From assembly GCA_949128115.1 (NCBI GenBank), contig OX421964.1, positions 37,254,177 through 37,318,176 on the forward strand: a DNA stretch of 64,000 bases. The letters run 5' to 3'. A model generated the notes under the pieces. The model had not been told where the DNA came from. It ran no database searches and worked only from the letters and a program-made list of their open reading frames with translations. Each line of letters starts with the position of its first letter. Positions within the stretch are counted from its first letter, which is position 1. The DNA is from Anaspis maculata (lineage: Eukaryota; Arthropoda; Insecta; Coleoptera; Scraptiidae). A program made the position numbers and the translations under genes. This document shows positions 37,613 through 48,520 of this stretch, in pieces.

Positions 37613-38201
37613 AAGTGCCGTCTTTTGAACAAATGTGGCCCCGGGCACAAGGCAATGAGGGGGCCCTCTTATAAAGGTATGCGAAAAAAAACGCGAGTGA
37701 AGCAAGCAGCACCGTAGGCTGGAATCCCCCGCAAAAACGACGAGGGTGCTATAGTTTGGGAGTGGTAGCGCTGAAGGCTTTTTTTGACAAATAGTAATAA
37801 TGCTAATAATAGTCGGCATATTTCAAGCGTTTTGCGATCTAATTTTTCGACTTTCTAGCACAATTACTTACTTGCTGAAAAAACTTTTTCTCAAAATTTG
37901 TGGTCTTCATGAAAATTTTCGACAGAAAACCGGTATTTTCTGGATTAGTTTAGTGGGATGGAGGGCCGTGGCCGCTTGGTAAGTAAGGGGGGGTGCACGA
38001 TCAGCTCAAGAAGTGAATAAACGTCGTAAACAAGATACTAGAACAATATTTTTCAAATTGGTGAAGGGATATATGGTGCTCAAAATGGAGTTGAAAATTA
38101 AAATAGTCAAAAAAAAAAGAAATTTATAGGGCCTCGGGGGCCCCCAAAGAAGCCTGAGCCCTGGGGTCAGGCCCCTTAAGCCCATGCCTAAAGACGGCAC
38201 T
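37613..38201. mobile_element. hAT-like insertion in the right arm of the 4.2-kb foldback
   Basis: The ends are AGTGCCGTCTTT and AAAGACGGCACT. GGATTG occurs on both sides (37607-37612, 38202-38207). The opposite arm near 35025-35045 keeps the uninterrupted sequence, which supports an insertion. Confidence 0.65.
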
Positions 38202-38730
38202 GGATTGTCGCGCAACTTCGGCCGTGATTCACGGCTAAACTAGAAGAGCAAAAACTGGCATCGAAAATTTTCTAGTGGAGCGTTCAACTCTCTACAACTT
38301 TGTCGCTCACAATTTTCGGATACCTCTTTTCGTTCTCGCAGGATCAAAGAAGGAAGGTCACGCGGACAGTTTTTCCACTTTACCAGACCGGCGCGCAACT
38401 TTGACTGCCATTAACGACTGAACTAAAAAAGTTAGAGGTATGTTCCCGCGGACTTTTTTGTAGATTATTGAATTCCCTACAACTTTGTCCCTGACAGTTT
38501 TCACACATCTCCCACCATTCTTTCACCATTTCAAGAGAAAGACCGCGGCGCATGTTTTTCCATCTTCTACATTATTTTTCCATGGTTTCCGGGATAGCTG
38601 AAAATGAAACTTTGGTTTTTTTTATTCAGTTTTCCATTCTTTAAATCGCCATTTTTTTCCTGTCCCTAATTAGTTCCAACTTTGGCCTAAAAATCGCCTC
38701 ATTTTTCTGGACTATCTACTATGACGGGAC

Positions 38731-39161
38731 CCTTATGATTTTAATTTTAAATGTTTATCTTTGAGTCAACCCAAGTAGCAATCCGACGTCGGGCCAACGT
38801 TGCGATTCGCGACCTGAGGTCGTCAGCCGACGTCGGCGCGACGTTGAGGCGACCGACATTTGTACCAATTTGGCAATGAAATTTGGGTTGTGATTGCCGA
38901 CCAAAACTCCACCAAATTTTACGTGTAGCCAAAATCGCCTGTCGTGTACCTAATCAGTAATCCAACTTATCAGTTGCATTAGGTGGAGTTTATTCAACCT
39001 GTTTTGTACAAAAGAAATATAGCTCAAAATAAAGGACGGTAAAGTTTCCATATTAGAACTATCAGTCAGATTTAGACCAAAAAACTATTGAGTTGGAATT
39101 ATTGTACCTACCGCTCCGAGCTTAAATCATGAAATTTTGATCATTGTTGTATTGTTGATAT
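38731..39161. other. Gap between elements with a CCGACGTCGG repeat
   Basis: CCGACGTCGG followed by CAACGTTG or CGACGTTG occurs twice about 40 bp apart (38790-38845). No gene. Confidence 0.4.
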
Positions 39162-39677
39162 TGTTACGAGCGGCTATTCCGTGCATACTAGTAAACACGG
39201 GATCTTTCTGGATTCTTCCATCCATTAGATCGCAGTGTAGAAGTGCGGAGCGATCTGGTGCATTCCAGAGCGTTCGTGTAAGTGAAACTGAATGAAGAGA
39301 CTCAACGCTCGATCGAGACACATCTGTCCATTTTGGGGAAAGGTGCAGATTCCAGAACACACGAAAAGCACGCGAAAGGTGTGTGATTATTCAGGAGTGG
39401 TCTAGAAACCGCATATGGCGGGCCACTATGGAAATTGCCGGAAGTTGTTAGAAAGCTCGGGAACGCTATTCGGAGACCTATAAAAGGCACCGTCCAACAG
39501 CGCAACAGTCAGTATTGAATTGGAAGAGACAGCGAGCGAATAAGCGAGCGATAATCACAGCGATATTCCAAGTAGAAATTGTTGGCTCGTATTTATTGTA
39601 GTACGCAGAAATAAGCAGTGTGTGTTTTAAATCGATCGTATCAATTATATTCGAACCCGTACGCGAAATACGTAACA
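39162..39677 (+). repeat. 5' LTR of the gypsy-type fragment
   Basis: It has 7-bp inverted termini TGTTACG/CGTAACA and contains the promoter-like TATA box. Confidence 0.75.
39478..39487 (+). promoter_or_regulatory. TATA box in the LTR
   Basis: CTATAAAAGG, followed about 25-30 nt on by an arthropod-type initiator (CAGTCAGT). Confidence 0.6.
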
Positions 39678-39678
39678 T

Positions 39679-39696
39679 TTGGTGTCAGAAAGCGGT
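39679..39696 (+). other. Retroelement primer-binding site
   Basis: TTGGTGTCAGAAAGCGG lies right after the LTR. It resembles the usual gypsy TGGTGTCAGAAGCGG with one extra A. Confidence 0.6.
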
Positions 39697-39755
39697 ATAA
39701 TTGAGAGTAATTCTGCCTGCGACTACAGGACATTCGGAGCATTCGCGATTTGTAA

Positions 39756-40080
39756 ATGCCGGAGACGAGAAGCATGTCGAAGACAGGAGTCCAAGACACT
39801 TTGGCGAGCATGATAGCAATGATGCAGCAGCAGAAAAGTCTTCAAGAAGAACCAGAGAAAAGGCGTTTGGAAGAAAAAGAAGGATTGAAAACTCTTTTTT
39901 CTGGAACAAGAAAGTAAACGCGTCGAAGAGAAACAAGAATTGAAGAATCTTCTTCAAGAACAGGAAAGGAAACGCCTGGAAAAAGGGGAAAAAATTCTAG
40001 CCGTTGTACAACAGCAAACGCGGTATTTCGACGGCAGCGTGAGCAAGCTAGAAAAAGAAGTGGAAGCGGTGAAGGCGGGG
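39756..40080 (+). pseudogene. gag remnant
   Basis: The ATG at 39756 opens a Gln/Glu/Arg-rich coiled-coil frame typical of insect gypsy Gag N termini. A frame change near 39900 leads into QEQERKRLEKGEKILAVVQQ, and the sequence is cut off near 40080. Confidence 0.55.
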
Positions 40081-41772
40081 TACTTATACCTAACGACAAA
40101 AATAAGTACCTACCTAAAGACAAAATATTTTTGCCGTGCGTTAATCTAGCTGAGTCTGGCCGCGTGACGCGATCAGAAAGAACTCAGGTAATCACAGAGG
40201 TCACTTGAGACGCACACGTGCACGACAAAAATATTTCCCCTTTCAACGGGGTAGATTATTATTATTAAAAATGAACATACACAAAAAAAATCAAGACAAA
40301 TAACAATATAAGTGTGATTAATTAACGATATAAGAAGGCGGAGCATAATCCGCCTAAAATAGGAGGTAAATGTAGGTGGAGGTACCTATCCTACAATCAA
40401 AGTCTAGAATACAACTTTCCTAGACTCGTTACGATCACAGAAACTCGAACAATTGGTGAACAACAAATAAATAAATGTAGCACCTACTTACTGTTATTCT
40501 TTACATAAGCAGGGTTATCATAGCGTCATTTTTTTATTAGTGAGTTGAAACAGGATGGTAACAACAAAGTGGGTTCCGGTGCACGTGTTTATATGAATTT
40601 GTGACCAACAGTGTACCTTCTTATAGGTAGGTACTTACCGGTAAGTGCAAAATAAAAACTCATCAGGTTAGTAGTAATTTTATTTTAATAATCAGATTAG
40701 GTAGCTACCGGGAAGGTAGATAGACACCATTGCGAACAAAAATGTAGGCAGTACCTTGGTGAGTAGGTACCTACGTATACTACCTACCTATACGTTGACA
40801 GATTTTGTAAGTTTTTCTTTTAACTTTACAATATTTTATTCAGTTGACATCTGAAAATCCTATACACCGTGTCAACTTACTGTCCGACAATTTTTTGGCC
40901 GCAATAGTAAGCAACCTTTTAAAAATTTTCATAAAAGTAGCAACTCCTCTTTACAAGATTTAGCATCAAATCGCTTCTTCCTATAAATAATCACTCTAGA
41001 GTTTAGGTAAGTAATCCAAAGTAGGGACTTACTCAGGTGGGAAAATTAGGAGAAATTATTAGACCTTGGTGCACAAAACAATAGTATGATAGATGCCATG
41101 ACCTGTTCATGATTTTACTTTTTTTCACGCTATGAAGATTTATGGAATAATCATCAGCAGAAAGTTAAAATGATCATTGAAAATTCAGTAGATAGGTAGA
41201 GGCAGCCAACATCACGGTTTAGATTTTATACAGTACCTAGTGCTTACATAAACTATGCGGTTCACAATCTTTTTGAGTAGGTGCATACTATTTTTTCAGT
41301 CGGCGAGTCGGCTTTTGTGTACAAAAGTAAGTACCTAGGTATTTTTTTTATATATTTCTATTTAGTATAAGGGTATACTCAAGGGATTGGTTATTGTTAT
41401 ACAAACTTTTAAGAATTCCCCATCAAAAATGAAGTCGAAACAAAAACTCACGGTCCTACTCAAAGACGTATTTATAGCACAAGTCAAAGAATCCTGAGCT
41501 TAGGGTGCAAAAATTTCATAGGCGCAAAATTTTGGGAAATGATTTTCTTTTTCAATAATGAAAATTGTGAATCGGTCAGAGGAACCATTTCATACTCTCT
41601 CAAAAAAATCAAGTTGAAAAATACTGTTATGTCTGCCGGTAAATTAAACAGTTTTTCCCGTGAATCGAAATTGAAAACGGTCCTCATGGAAAATGAGAGT
41701 GAGCATGTTTTATGAACCATCCTGTATAGGGGCGCGCGAACGACGTGCCAATGTGAAACTTCATAGAACCTA
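40081..41772. other. No gene recognised
   Basis: AT-rich, with clustered GGTACCTA/TAGGTAGG motifs (40385, 40627, 40765, 41331). Confidence 0.4.
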
Positions 41773-43072
41773 TACAGGTGGTCCAGGATTACTCTGAAAA
41801 ATTTCAATCATCGATGGAGCGTGAGAAAACAATGAGAACAAACCCAAAAACCATATATCAAAAATGCATATTAACGGAGATAGAGCCCGTCAAAGTTGAA
41901 GGTAAAAAACTGGAATTCTTAACAAAAAAATAGTTGTCGAATGTGTTTGGATGATAAGGAAATGCATTTTGGAAATCTGTTATATTTGTTTTTGTCGTGT
42001 TACCAAGTAACCGATTCAAAATAAAATATGATAAAAATTACTAGTTTGTATACTCAGTGTTTTTGAAATTTCAAACTCAAATATCTCAGAAACCACCGAT
42101 CTGACGAAAATTAGACACATAAGTTTCTTCTTCTTAATTCAATCAGATATAAAAAATCTGATGATTTTCCGACAAAATTCAGTGGCGTTGAAAATACAGG
42201 GTGTTTCAGTGACCTTGCATAATACTCCGGGAGGTGATTCATCTCAAGAAAATAAGTCAAAAAGTGAGAGTAACATTTCACCCTGAAATGCTTCCTAAGG
42301 GAGTTATAGCCCCTCAAAGGTACGAAGTTGAACAAAGTTTTTAATTATTTACTGAAAAACCGTCAAAGGTAGGAACTTCAAATTTGGTACAGAAAAGTTT
42401 CTCAACAGTGCAAATGTGCATGCAAAGTTTTAAACAAATCTAACCAGTGGCAGCAAAATTAGAGAGGATTGGGATTACGTTGAAAATTATTCATGACACG
42501 TCCGTGTTTTTTCACTTTTACTTCAGAACGATGCATCCTACGGAAAAAATGCAAGAGGAATAAAAGTTTTGGATTGAACGAATCTATCGAAAACATCAAA
42601 TTTGAAGCTGTTATCTTTGACAGTCTTTGAGCAAATAATTGAAAACTTTGTTGCATTTTGTACCTTTGGGGAGCTGTAACTCCCTCAGGGAGTACTTTAG
42701 GAAAAAAAATTACCCCTACTTTTCGACTTATTTTTTTGAGAGGAATCACCTCCCAAAGTATTATGCAAGGTTACTGAAACACCCTGTATAAGGGTAGAAA
42801 AAAGGAGCCCCCCCAAATCTACTTCACTAGGCCTTTTGTATGCAATTTTTATTAGGTGATCGACGGACACCTATTCAAGGTTTACCTAAACAATATTTGA
42901 ACCTTATGGTTTAGAAGTTATTTGAAGAAAAACGGTTCTTTCCTTCAACTTTGACGGGCTATATCTCCGTTAATATGCATTTTTGATATATGGTTTTTGG
43001 GTTTGTTTTCATCAGTTTTTCATGCTCTATTGATCACTGAATTTTGCCAGATTGATCCTGGACCACCCTGTA
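41773..43072. mobile_element. TA-flanked foldback with a second foldback inside
   Basis: TACAGGTGGTCCAGGAT at the left and ATCCTGGACCACCCTGTA at the right. The arms share ATATATCAAAAATGCATATTAACGGAGATA-type sequence (about 41855 against its inverse near 42968). The inner element is 42195-42788. Confidence 0.72.
42195..42788. mobile_element. Inner foldback MITE, 594 bp
   Basis: TACAGGGTGTTTCAGT and its near inverse at the ends. The arms share GGGAGTTATAGCCCCTCAAA against TTTGGGGAGCTGTAACTCCC. Confidence 0.72.
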
Positions 43073-43076
43073 CCTA

Positions 43077-43457
43077 TACAGGGTGTTACACTTTTTTTGT
43101 CAATATTTCGGGAGATGATAGAGCATAGTAGACAAATAAGTACTTTCGCCAAAGGAAAAATTATTGAAAAATAAAAAATTACTAAGAAATTAGAAATTAC
43201 TAAAAGTTTACAAATGTGACTAAAGTCAATATGACGAGCTTCAAAACTCAACTTTGGAGGCCTCTATCTCTGTTATGATGCGTTTCCGATATCAATTTCT
43301 TCGAAAGAGTCCACTAAATTTTTGATGATCTACCATCTCATAAAACAGTGACAAAAAAGATATGTAGGAGGAAATAGAGGGGTTTAAATTTTATCAAAAT
43401 CGGTTGAACGGCGCTGACGGTGAGAAATGACTAAAAAAACAACTTCAACACCCTGTA
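43077..43457. mobile_element. TACAGGGTG-ended MITE, 381 bp
   Basis: TACAGGGTGTTACACTTTTT at the left; AACAACTTCAACACCCTGTA at the right. A related half-copy in the opposite orientation is at about 45300-45430, on the other side of brn. Confidence 0.6.
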
Positions 43458-43751
43458 TCTTTTGAAGGAATCATTTCAGGACCTTTAATTTTCCATTTGT
43501 CCACTTCATTTTTACGTATACGTCAGATTAAGTACCTAGTTAAAAATTACCTATTAACAAAAAAAAAGAAGACAAATCAATATTAAGTACCACAGTCAGG
43601 ATACTACATACTTGAAGAGCTTCAATTTGGCGAGATGAAGAAAAGATAACGGTAACTTGCTTACCTATATTCTATCATCCATTGTTCAGTGTTGATTTGA
43701 TCCAGACTGTTTGAAACTGCACAAACAATAATGAGAACACTTAAAATGGAA

Positions 43752-43757
43752 TTTATT
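43752..43757 (-). terminator. brn: Poly(A) signal of brn
   Basis: TTTATT on the plus strand reads AATAAA on the brn strand, 54 nt past the stop codon. Confidence 0.5.
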
Positions 43758-43810
43758 GATTTCAGTCACAGTGAAATTTAAAACAAATCAACAACAAAAT
43801 TAAACAGCCA

Positions 43811-44345
43811 TCAAGCGTTTCCCTGACTTCTTTGCTCAGTCCACACCTTGAGGAGTTCGTCCGGATTGCCATAGCCATGGGAGGCAATGCAGTACTGAAA
43901 CTCTATTGAAGGGTGCTTCAGTTTGTAGAAGTGGAATTCGTCGCAATGGAATGGTTCGATTTTCGCCTTATAAGCTAAGAGAGCGACATAAATGTCGTCA
44001 AATTTGAAATGTTGAGTATAGAAACTGGCAAAGTACATGTCCTGTAGAGCTTCTCTCGAGAGAATTATGGCTCCGGCAGTGACATAAGGTGGCCATTTAT
44101 GGTATGGATACTCATCCAAAGACACATACCACTTGCTCGTCATATGTCTGTGAGGTGATGATTCAAAAGTGTAACCCGTGTAAAGCCTCACATTTTCATC
44201 TAGATCAAAATCGTACTGCATGAGAGATTTCCCTGGTTTCTTTTTGGAAGGCTGGATGTACTGAGGGTAATTTGTGGGGTTCCTGATGAACCGAAGCGCG
44301 TTTTTTGTGGAAACGTAGTAATCGTCATCGACAAACATGTAGAAC
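43811..44345 (-). CDS. brn: brn exon 2
   Basis: The acceptor is atcattccag|G. It carries the DDD metal-binding motif and the rest of the catalytic domain, ending in TGA at 43811. The intron between the exons is only 52 nt. Confidence 0.93.
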
Positions 44346-44933
44346 CTGGAATGATATTGATTTAAAAAAAAATTCAATGGACGAGTAAGGTGCAAACCTT
44401 GACTGAGGGCAGTTCTGCATGACCCAATCGAATCCCATCATCATTTTGTATGTGTTATTGTAATAAGTATCAGTGAAATTGCCTTGTACTATATCATTGA
44501 ACTTGTGAGATTCATTGTTGATCAGCTTCTGCAGTCTTTGTTCGGCCACTCCCATCAAGAACACTGTTCGGATTTCCACATCTGAGAATCGGCGTTCATA
44601 ACCCCAACTGCTCCTGATTGCAGTTCTTTGATGGAAATTGCCCGGTGCTGATTTGATTAGGTAAACTAAACGAAGGTTAGTGACGCCTTTGCATTTTGCA
44701 ATGCAAGCCTTAGAGTATTTGTATTGATATGAGTTGATTGGTTGTATCTTTGGTGTCACGTTGGCCCGCAACTGTTGGACGGCTTCTTCTATGTCCCCAT
44801 CGTAGGGATAGTGGAATTCGCTGTGGAAGTCTTTCTCGAATATGTGTGTGAAGACTCCGAACAGATTCAGACCTGCGATGAGTATTCCAAACAAAACGAT
44901 TTCTTTGAGTTTCCTCCGGTTGAGGAGGTTCAT
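43811..44933 (-). CDS. brn: Brainiac: beta-1,3-glycosyltransferase, family GT31 (2 exons)
   Basis: It joins complement(44398-44933, 43811-44345), 1071 nt for 356 aa; the split Arg codon is AG|G. It is a type II membrane protein, with a short basic cytoplasmic tail, a membrane segment at about residues 11-29, then the luminal catalytic domain. Visible GT31 signatures are IRSSWGYERRFSDV, the DxD-type metal site FVDDDYYVS (residues 184-187), KWYVSLDEYPYHKWPPYVTA and FDDIYVALLA. The C terminus (IASHGYGNPDEL...RSQGNA) closely follows Drosophila Brn. In flies Brn adds GlcNAc beta-1,3 to mannosyl-glucosylceramide in the Golgi and acts in epithelial and Notch-related development. It is slightly longer than fly Brn. 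A possible UTR acceptor (tttacag) lies just upstream of the ATG. The minus-strand AATAAA at 43752-43757 is a likely polyadenylation signal. Confidence 0.93.
44398..44933 (-). CDS. brn: brn exon 1
   Basis: It holds the cytoplasmic tail, signal anchor, stem and first half of the GT31 domain through MMMGFDWVMQNCPQSR. The donor is CAG TCA AG|gtttgc. Confidence 0.93.
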
Positions 44934-45299
44934 CCTGCGGCGCTGTAAACATTCAACGATTATGTACTGAAACCACTGATCAATAATACGGAAAATTTAC
45001 ATCAAGTATTCATAATTCGATTAGTAGTCGATTTTTAGGTTAGAATAGTGCTGGTGTTGTTGACATGTCCACCTGTCACCTGTCAATATCACGTCACGTG
45101 TGTCACAATCACTGCTGCCATCTGCATAAAATCAATACTAACCCACGGATTACTAACCACATCCTGCGACTCCAAAACCGAATATACAGGGTGTTTCATT
45201 TTAAATAATAATCCTCTGTGCTTTAGCGTTGAGTCTTTCTCAAATCGTTTCCCTTTGTCATATTCAGGGTGTTCGGATCTGCTCATTACAAACTTCGAG

Positions 45300-45430
45300 G
45301 GATGCTAAAATGCTTCCTTAAAAAGATACAGGGTGTTGAAGTTAACTTTTTTTAATCGTTTTTTCACCGTAACTTCTGGACCGTTGGACCGATTTGAATC
45401 AAATTTGAACCAAAGTTTAGTCAACTGAAT
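45300..45430 (+). repeat. Partial copy related to the right end of the 43077-43457 MITE
   Basis: GATACAGGGTGTTGAAGTT, the T-run and TTTTTTCACCGT match the inverse of 43380-43460, with divergence. Confidence 0.6.
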
Positions 45431-46277
45431 CTTCATCGAATAAAAATACCACTGTTCCAAAAATGTCTTCATAGTTATCGTCAATAGGTACTGTTATCGT
45501 TACTGAAAAACCTGCTAATGACCTGGTAGTTGATGCAAAGCAAAAAAAAATGGAAAAAGATGCATACGTTTTTCACCCTATTTCAAATACCTAAGTAAGT
45601 AAGTAACTAAAAATAAATTTTATGACAAAAGATGGAAAATGAAAAAATCTTGAAACTTCAACCACCAAGCTGAACTTTCCCAGAATTCGATTTAAAAAAA
45701 TGTATATAATTCCACAGAATTCAAGCTTACGTAGCTGTTTTATCGATTGAAAGTATAGATATCTTTGTTAATCTTTCTTGGCCGACTTGACAAGCTTCAG
45801 TTTACTGAACGAGAGATGAAATTTTTTGCAGAATATAGAGAGGCCCCAACTCAGACTGATTCGGCGCTCTTGTATTTAGGCATTTGGTGCAAAGTACAAG
45901 TAAATACATGCGGTAATAGTCAGGCTAGAAGTCGAAAGGCACCTAGGCCGACCGACGCTGGCGGAGGGCGCCGAGCGCGAGCGCTGCCTCATCCTCAGCA
46001 TGCTACTTCCTGCAGCGCCGTGCTCTTCAATTTTATCCGTTTTATAGCTGTTTTGAATTATGTCATGAAAAGGTGGTAGAAAAAGCCGCTTTTGTTTTTT
46101 TTTTATTTATAAAGTAAGTGAAGTTGTAGATAGAAGTAGATAGGTTGAGATAAAAATTTGAAATAAAAATTGAAAAAAATAAGTAATAGGTATTACCCAA
46201 GCTGAATTTTGCGCCCCTGAAATTTTTGCGCCTGTGGCAAATGCCACCTTCGCCACGCCCTAGTTACGGCACTGAAT
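45431..46277. other. No gene recognised
   Basis: The GC-rich patch at 45930-46030 interrupts AT-rich DNA. The plus-strand frame at 45765-46079 shows no known domain. Confidence 0.4.
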
Positions 46278-46415
46278 TAGGTTTGTTCCATCAAGAGGTT
46301 TCAAACTAGTCAGAGCCAATAGGAATCGAGAGAATCAGTTTGCAAACTGAATCAACTGATTTGGGCGCTTCTCATTGGCTCTGACTAGTTTGAGATTTCT
46401 GATGGAACAAACATA
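46278..46415. mobile_element. MITE copy 2, same family as 8875-9005
   Basis: It shares TTAGGTTTGTTCCATCA, CTAGTCAGAGCCAAT and the inverted right end GATGGAACAAACATA. It lies in the opposite orientation to copy 1. Confidence 0.8.
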
Positions 46416-47404
46416 TTATTTGACGTGTTGTTTTGTGAAAACGACTTGATTTTATCCAATAACAGATGTAAATTTTTGCGCGATTTTGAATTATTATTCC
46501 TAGCCTAGTACAATAAACAACAGACTGTTCTACGTATATACTTCTGAAGTGTTTGAAATTATGCACTTTTGAATTTTGCAATCTTTGATACCCACTTTAT
46601 GGTAGAAAAACTTGAAATAAAAATAATTTAGTGCTTTCAACAATTTGAAAAATTTTGGTTTTTTATTTTTTGTTCAATTTCAATATTGTTTAGAGCTTAT
46701 CGAAAATGAGTTCTCTCGTAGTCGCAATCGGGTTTATTTACAGTTTTTTTTGCGATATGAGTGATCGTTTTTTTTAGAGAATTACATTATTTTTTTTCAA
46801 GATTGAAATTTTTCGGGTCGTAGGAAAAATAGTGTACACAACTCGTTGGAAAGTGTATTTTTCAATCACTTTCCACACTAGTTATGTGATTCAATATTCC
46901 CTTGTTTGTTGTGTTAATACATAAGAGGTGAGGACTTTTATATAAGTTGTATATGGATATTACAGTTTATGTATTCAACTTGACACTTCTACAGTTTGCA
47001 ATGAAAAAAAAAACAAGTAAAATAGTGTACCTACATACAACACTCGTGGCTGGTTGCACAAGATGCTTTCCGACACTCAGCCTCTCACAGAATTCGGGCT
47101 GCGCCCCCGTTCGGCCTCATATTTCTGAAAAACTACTTGCCTACTTGCCTAGCCAACTCGTATCGTACACTACTACACAGACAGATTAACTTAACTTGGC
47201 TAGATCCGCCCTTGCATGATTGCTCCTAATAGCCCAGTCATCATATAGGCTAGAGTGGGTTTAGTCAGCTTATGCTGGATTTATGCAGCAAAAATTAAGC
47301 TTCAACTTCACACCTCCTACTGACATCAGATGGGTTGGTTCATAACCGCAAGTCAGGATTCACCAATCACTTGGGTGGATTCTTAGTTTGGAGTTGGAGT
47401 TTAA

Positions 47405-47578
47405 AGGTGCGTTCAGTCAGCTTATTTAGTCGCAAGTTTTAATTTTAGCCGTAAGCGCTGTATCGCTTATTGGCTGTTCTGAGGAGGCAGGAGGCTGGTT
47501 CATGAAAGTCAATGAGCGTTCGCTGCGCCTGCGACTAAAATTAGAACTTGCGGCTGAATAAGCTAACTGAACGCACCT
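47405..47578. mobile_element. Foldback MITE, 174 bp
   Basis: AGGTGCGTTCAGTCAGCTTA is repeated inverted, with few mismatches, as TAAGCTAACTGAACGCACCT. The arms are about 35 bp. Confidence 0.7.
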
Positions 47579-48149
47579 GAAGTTTAATTTTTTACTGCAT
47601 AAATGCAGCATTACTTAGCCGTAAAGCCGGGTCCACACATAATACCATGTTAAATAACATCGTTTGAAACAATGTTTCTGTAACATTGTTATACAGGGTG
47701 TAACCGATCGACCGTAAAAAAAGTATACCACGTTGTTGGGAAGTGATATCAGTGACAGAAAAATGTTCCAAAAAACTTGTGGCTTCTCCTGGCTGAGGAA
47801 TTACCATCCAAATAAGTGGAACACTAGCAACTCTGCATAGCCACAAAAAAGGTGAATTCGTAAATCGCCTCCTTGGTAAATCGCATCTCTATGGAAAAGG
47901 AATTATCGTACTCGGCATTATTCAATAATGTTTTGCCTAGCTACACATGCAAAGTGTCATTTATTTTTTTAGTTCCTTTTATGTTGTCGTGGAGGCAAAA
48001 AGGTTCATGATGCTGTGTTGCAACGTAATCCACAGATAATATTAGTAGAATTTCAAAGCGCGAATAAAAATAACTGGTAAGGCAAAACCAGAAATTCATA
48101 ACCTCAGAGGCTGCGCAGTAGCCCAACGCAGTTTTCAATAGGTTTACTT

Positions 48150-48294
48150 TGTGGCGGCTCTCATATGGGCATGTGGCGGAGGAACTGTTGTCTCCCCGAT
48201 AGCTTAGTGGTCAGAGTATCCATCCGGCAAATGGAAGACCCGGGGTCGAGTCCCGGTCAGGGCAGACACTTTTTCTCCGTCACATCGCGCCATA
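48150..48294 (+). repeat. Left LTR of the TRIM-like element
   Basis: It starts TGTGGCGGCTCTC and ends CGCGCCATA (TG...TA rather than TG...CA). It differs from the right copy at five sites, one of them a T-to-G change inside the B box. Confidence 0.82.
48193..48266 (+). ncRNA. tRNA-like cloverleaf in the left LTR
   Basis: The A box is TAGCTTAGTGG. The D stem is GCTT/GAGT and the anticodon stem TCCAT/ATGGA is perfect over 5 bp. The loop is CCGGCAA (C at position 33 instead of U, nominal anticodon GGC), and the T stem CCGGG/CCCGG is perfect. The T loop is mutated (GTCGAGT). The acceptor stem is imperfect. TTTTT at 48270-48274 could stop Pol III. It is unlikely to be a working tRNA. Confidence 0.68.
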
Positions 48295-48520
48295 AATGGT
48301 GACCCCGAACAAAAGCAGCACGCACGCAAAATGCAACTCAAACAAACAGGTACAAAGCAAGCAATGAACAATTAAATAGCACCGCCACTTCTCTGCCCTA
48401 CGTCCACCCACGTCTATCCGTCGCCCTAGGTGGGGGGTACTGAACAACGGTCAATGATCCATAAGTACGGCGAACGCAGGGGTACATACGAGACGAACGA
48501 CGTTTCTGGAGGGGGAGTAC

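Larger units (their letters stand above)
34505..38730. repeat. Very long foldback, 4.2 kb, with insertions
   Basis: The left arm (about 34515-35240) is mirrored by right-arm segments at 37205-37612 and 38202-38710. Landmarks are AACATGCGCCGCGGTCTTTC near 34677 against the inverse near 38540, GTGACGCGTCGCATATGTGG near 35150 against the inverse near 37260, and GTCCGCGTGACCTTCCTTCT near 34864 against the inverse near 38350. The loop region contains a hAT-like element (35547-36828) and a small foldback (36976-37145); the right arm contains another insertion (37613-38201). Confidence 0.78.
39162..40080 (+). mobile_element. Truncated Ty3/gypsy-type LTR retrotransposon (5' LTR and gag start)
   Basis: The LTR is 39162-39677 (516 bp, TGTTACG...CGTAACA). 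It carries a TATA box CTATAAAAGG near 39478 and an initiator-like CAGTCAGT downstream. The leader follows with TTTGGTGTCAGAAAGCGG, the typical gypsy primer-binding context. A gag-like frame then starts MPETRSMSKTGVQDTLASMI with Gln/Glu/Lys-rich coiled coil. Frames break near 39900, and similarity to gag stops near 40080. No pol or 3' LTR is present. Confidence 0.78.
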
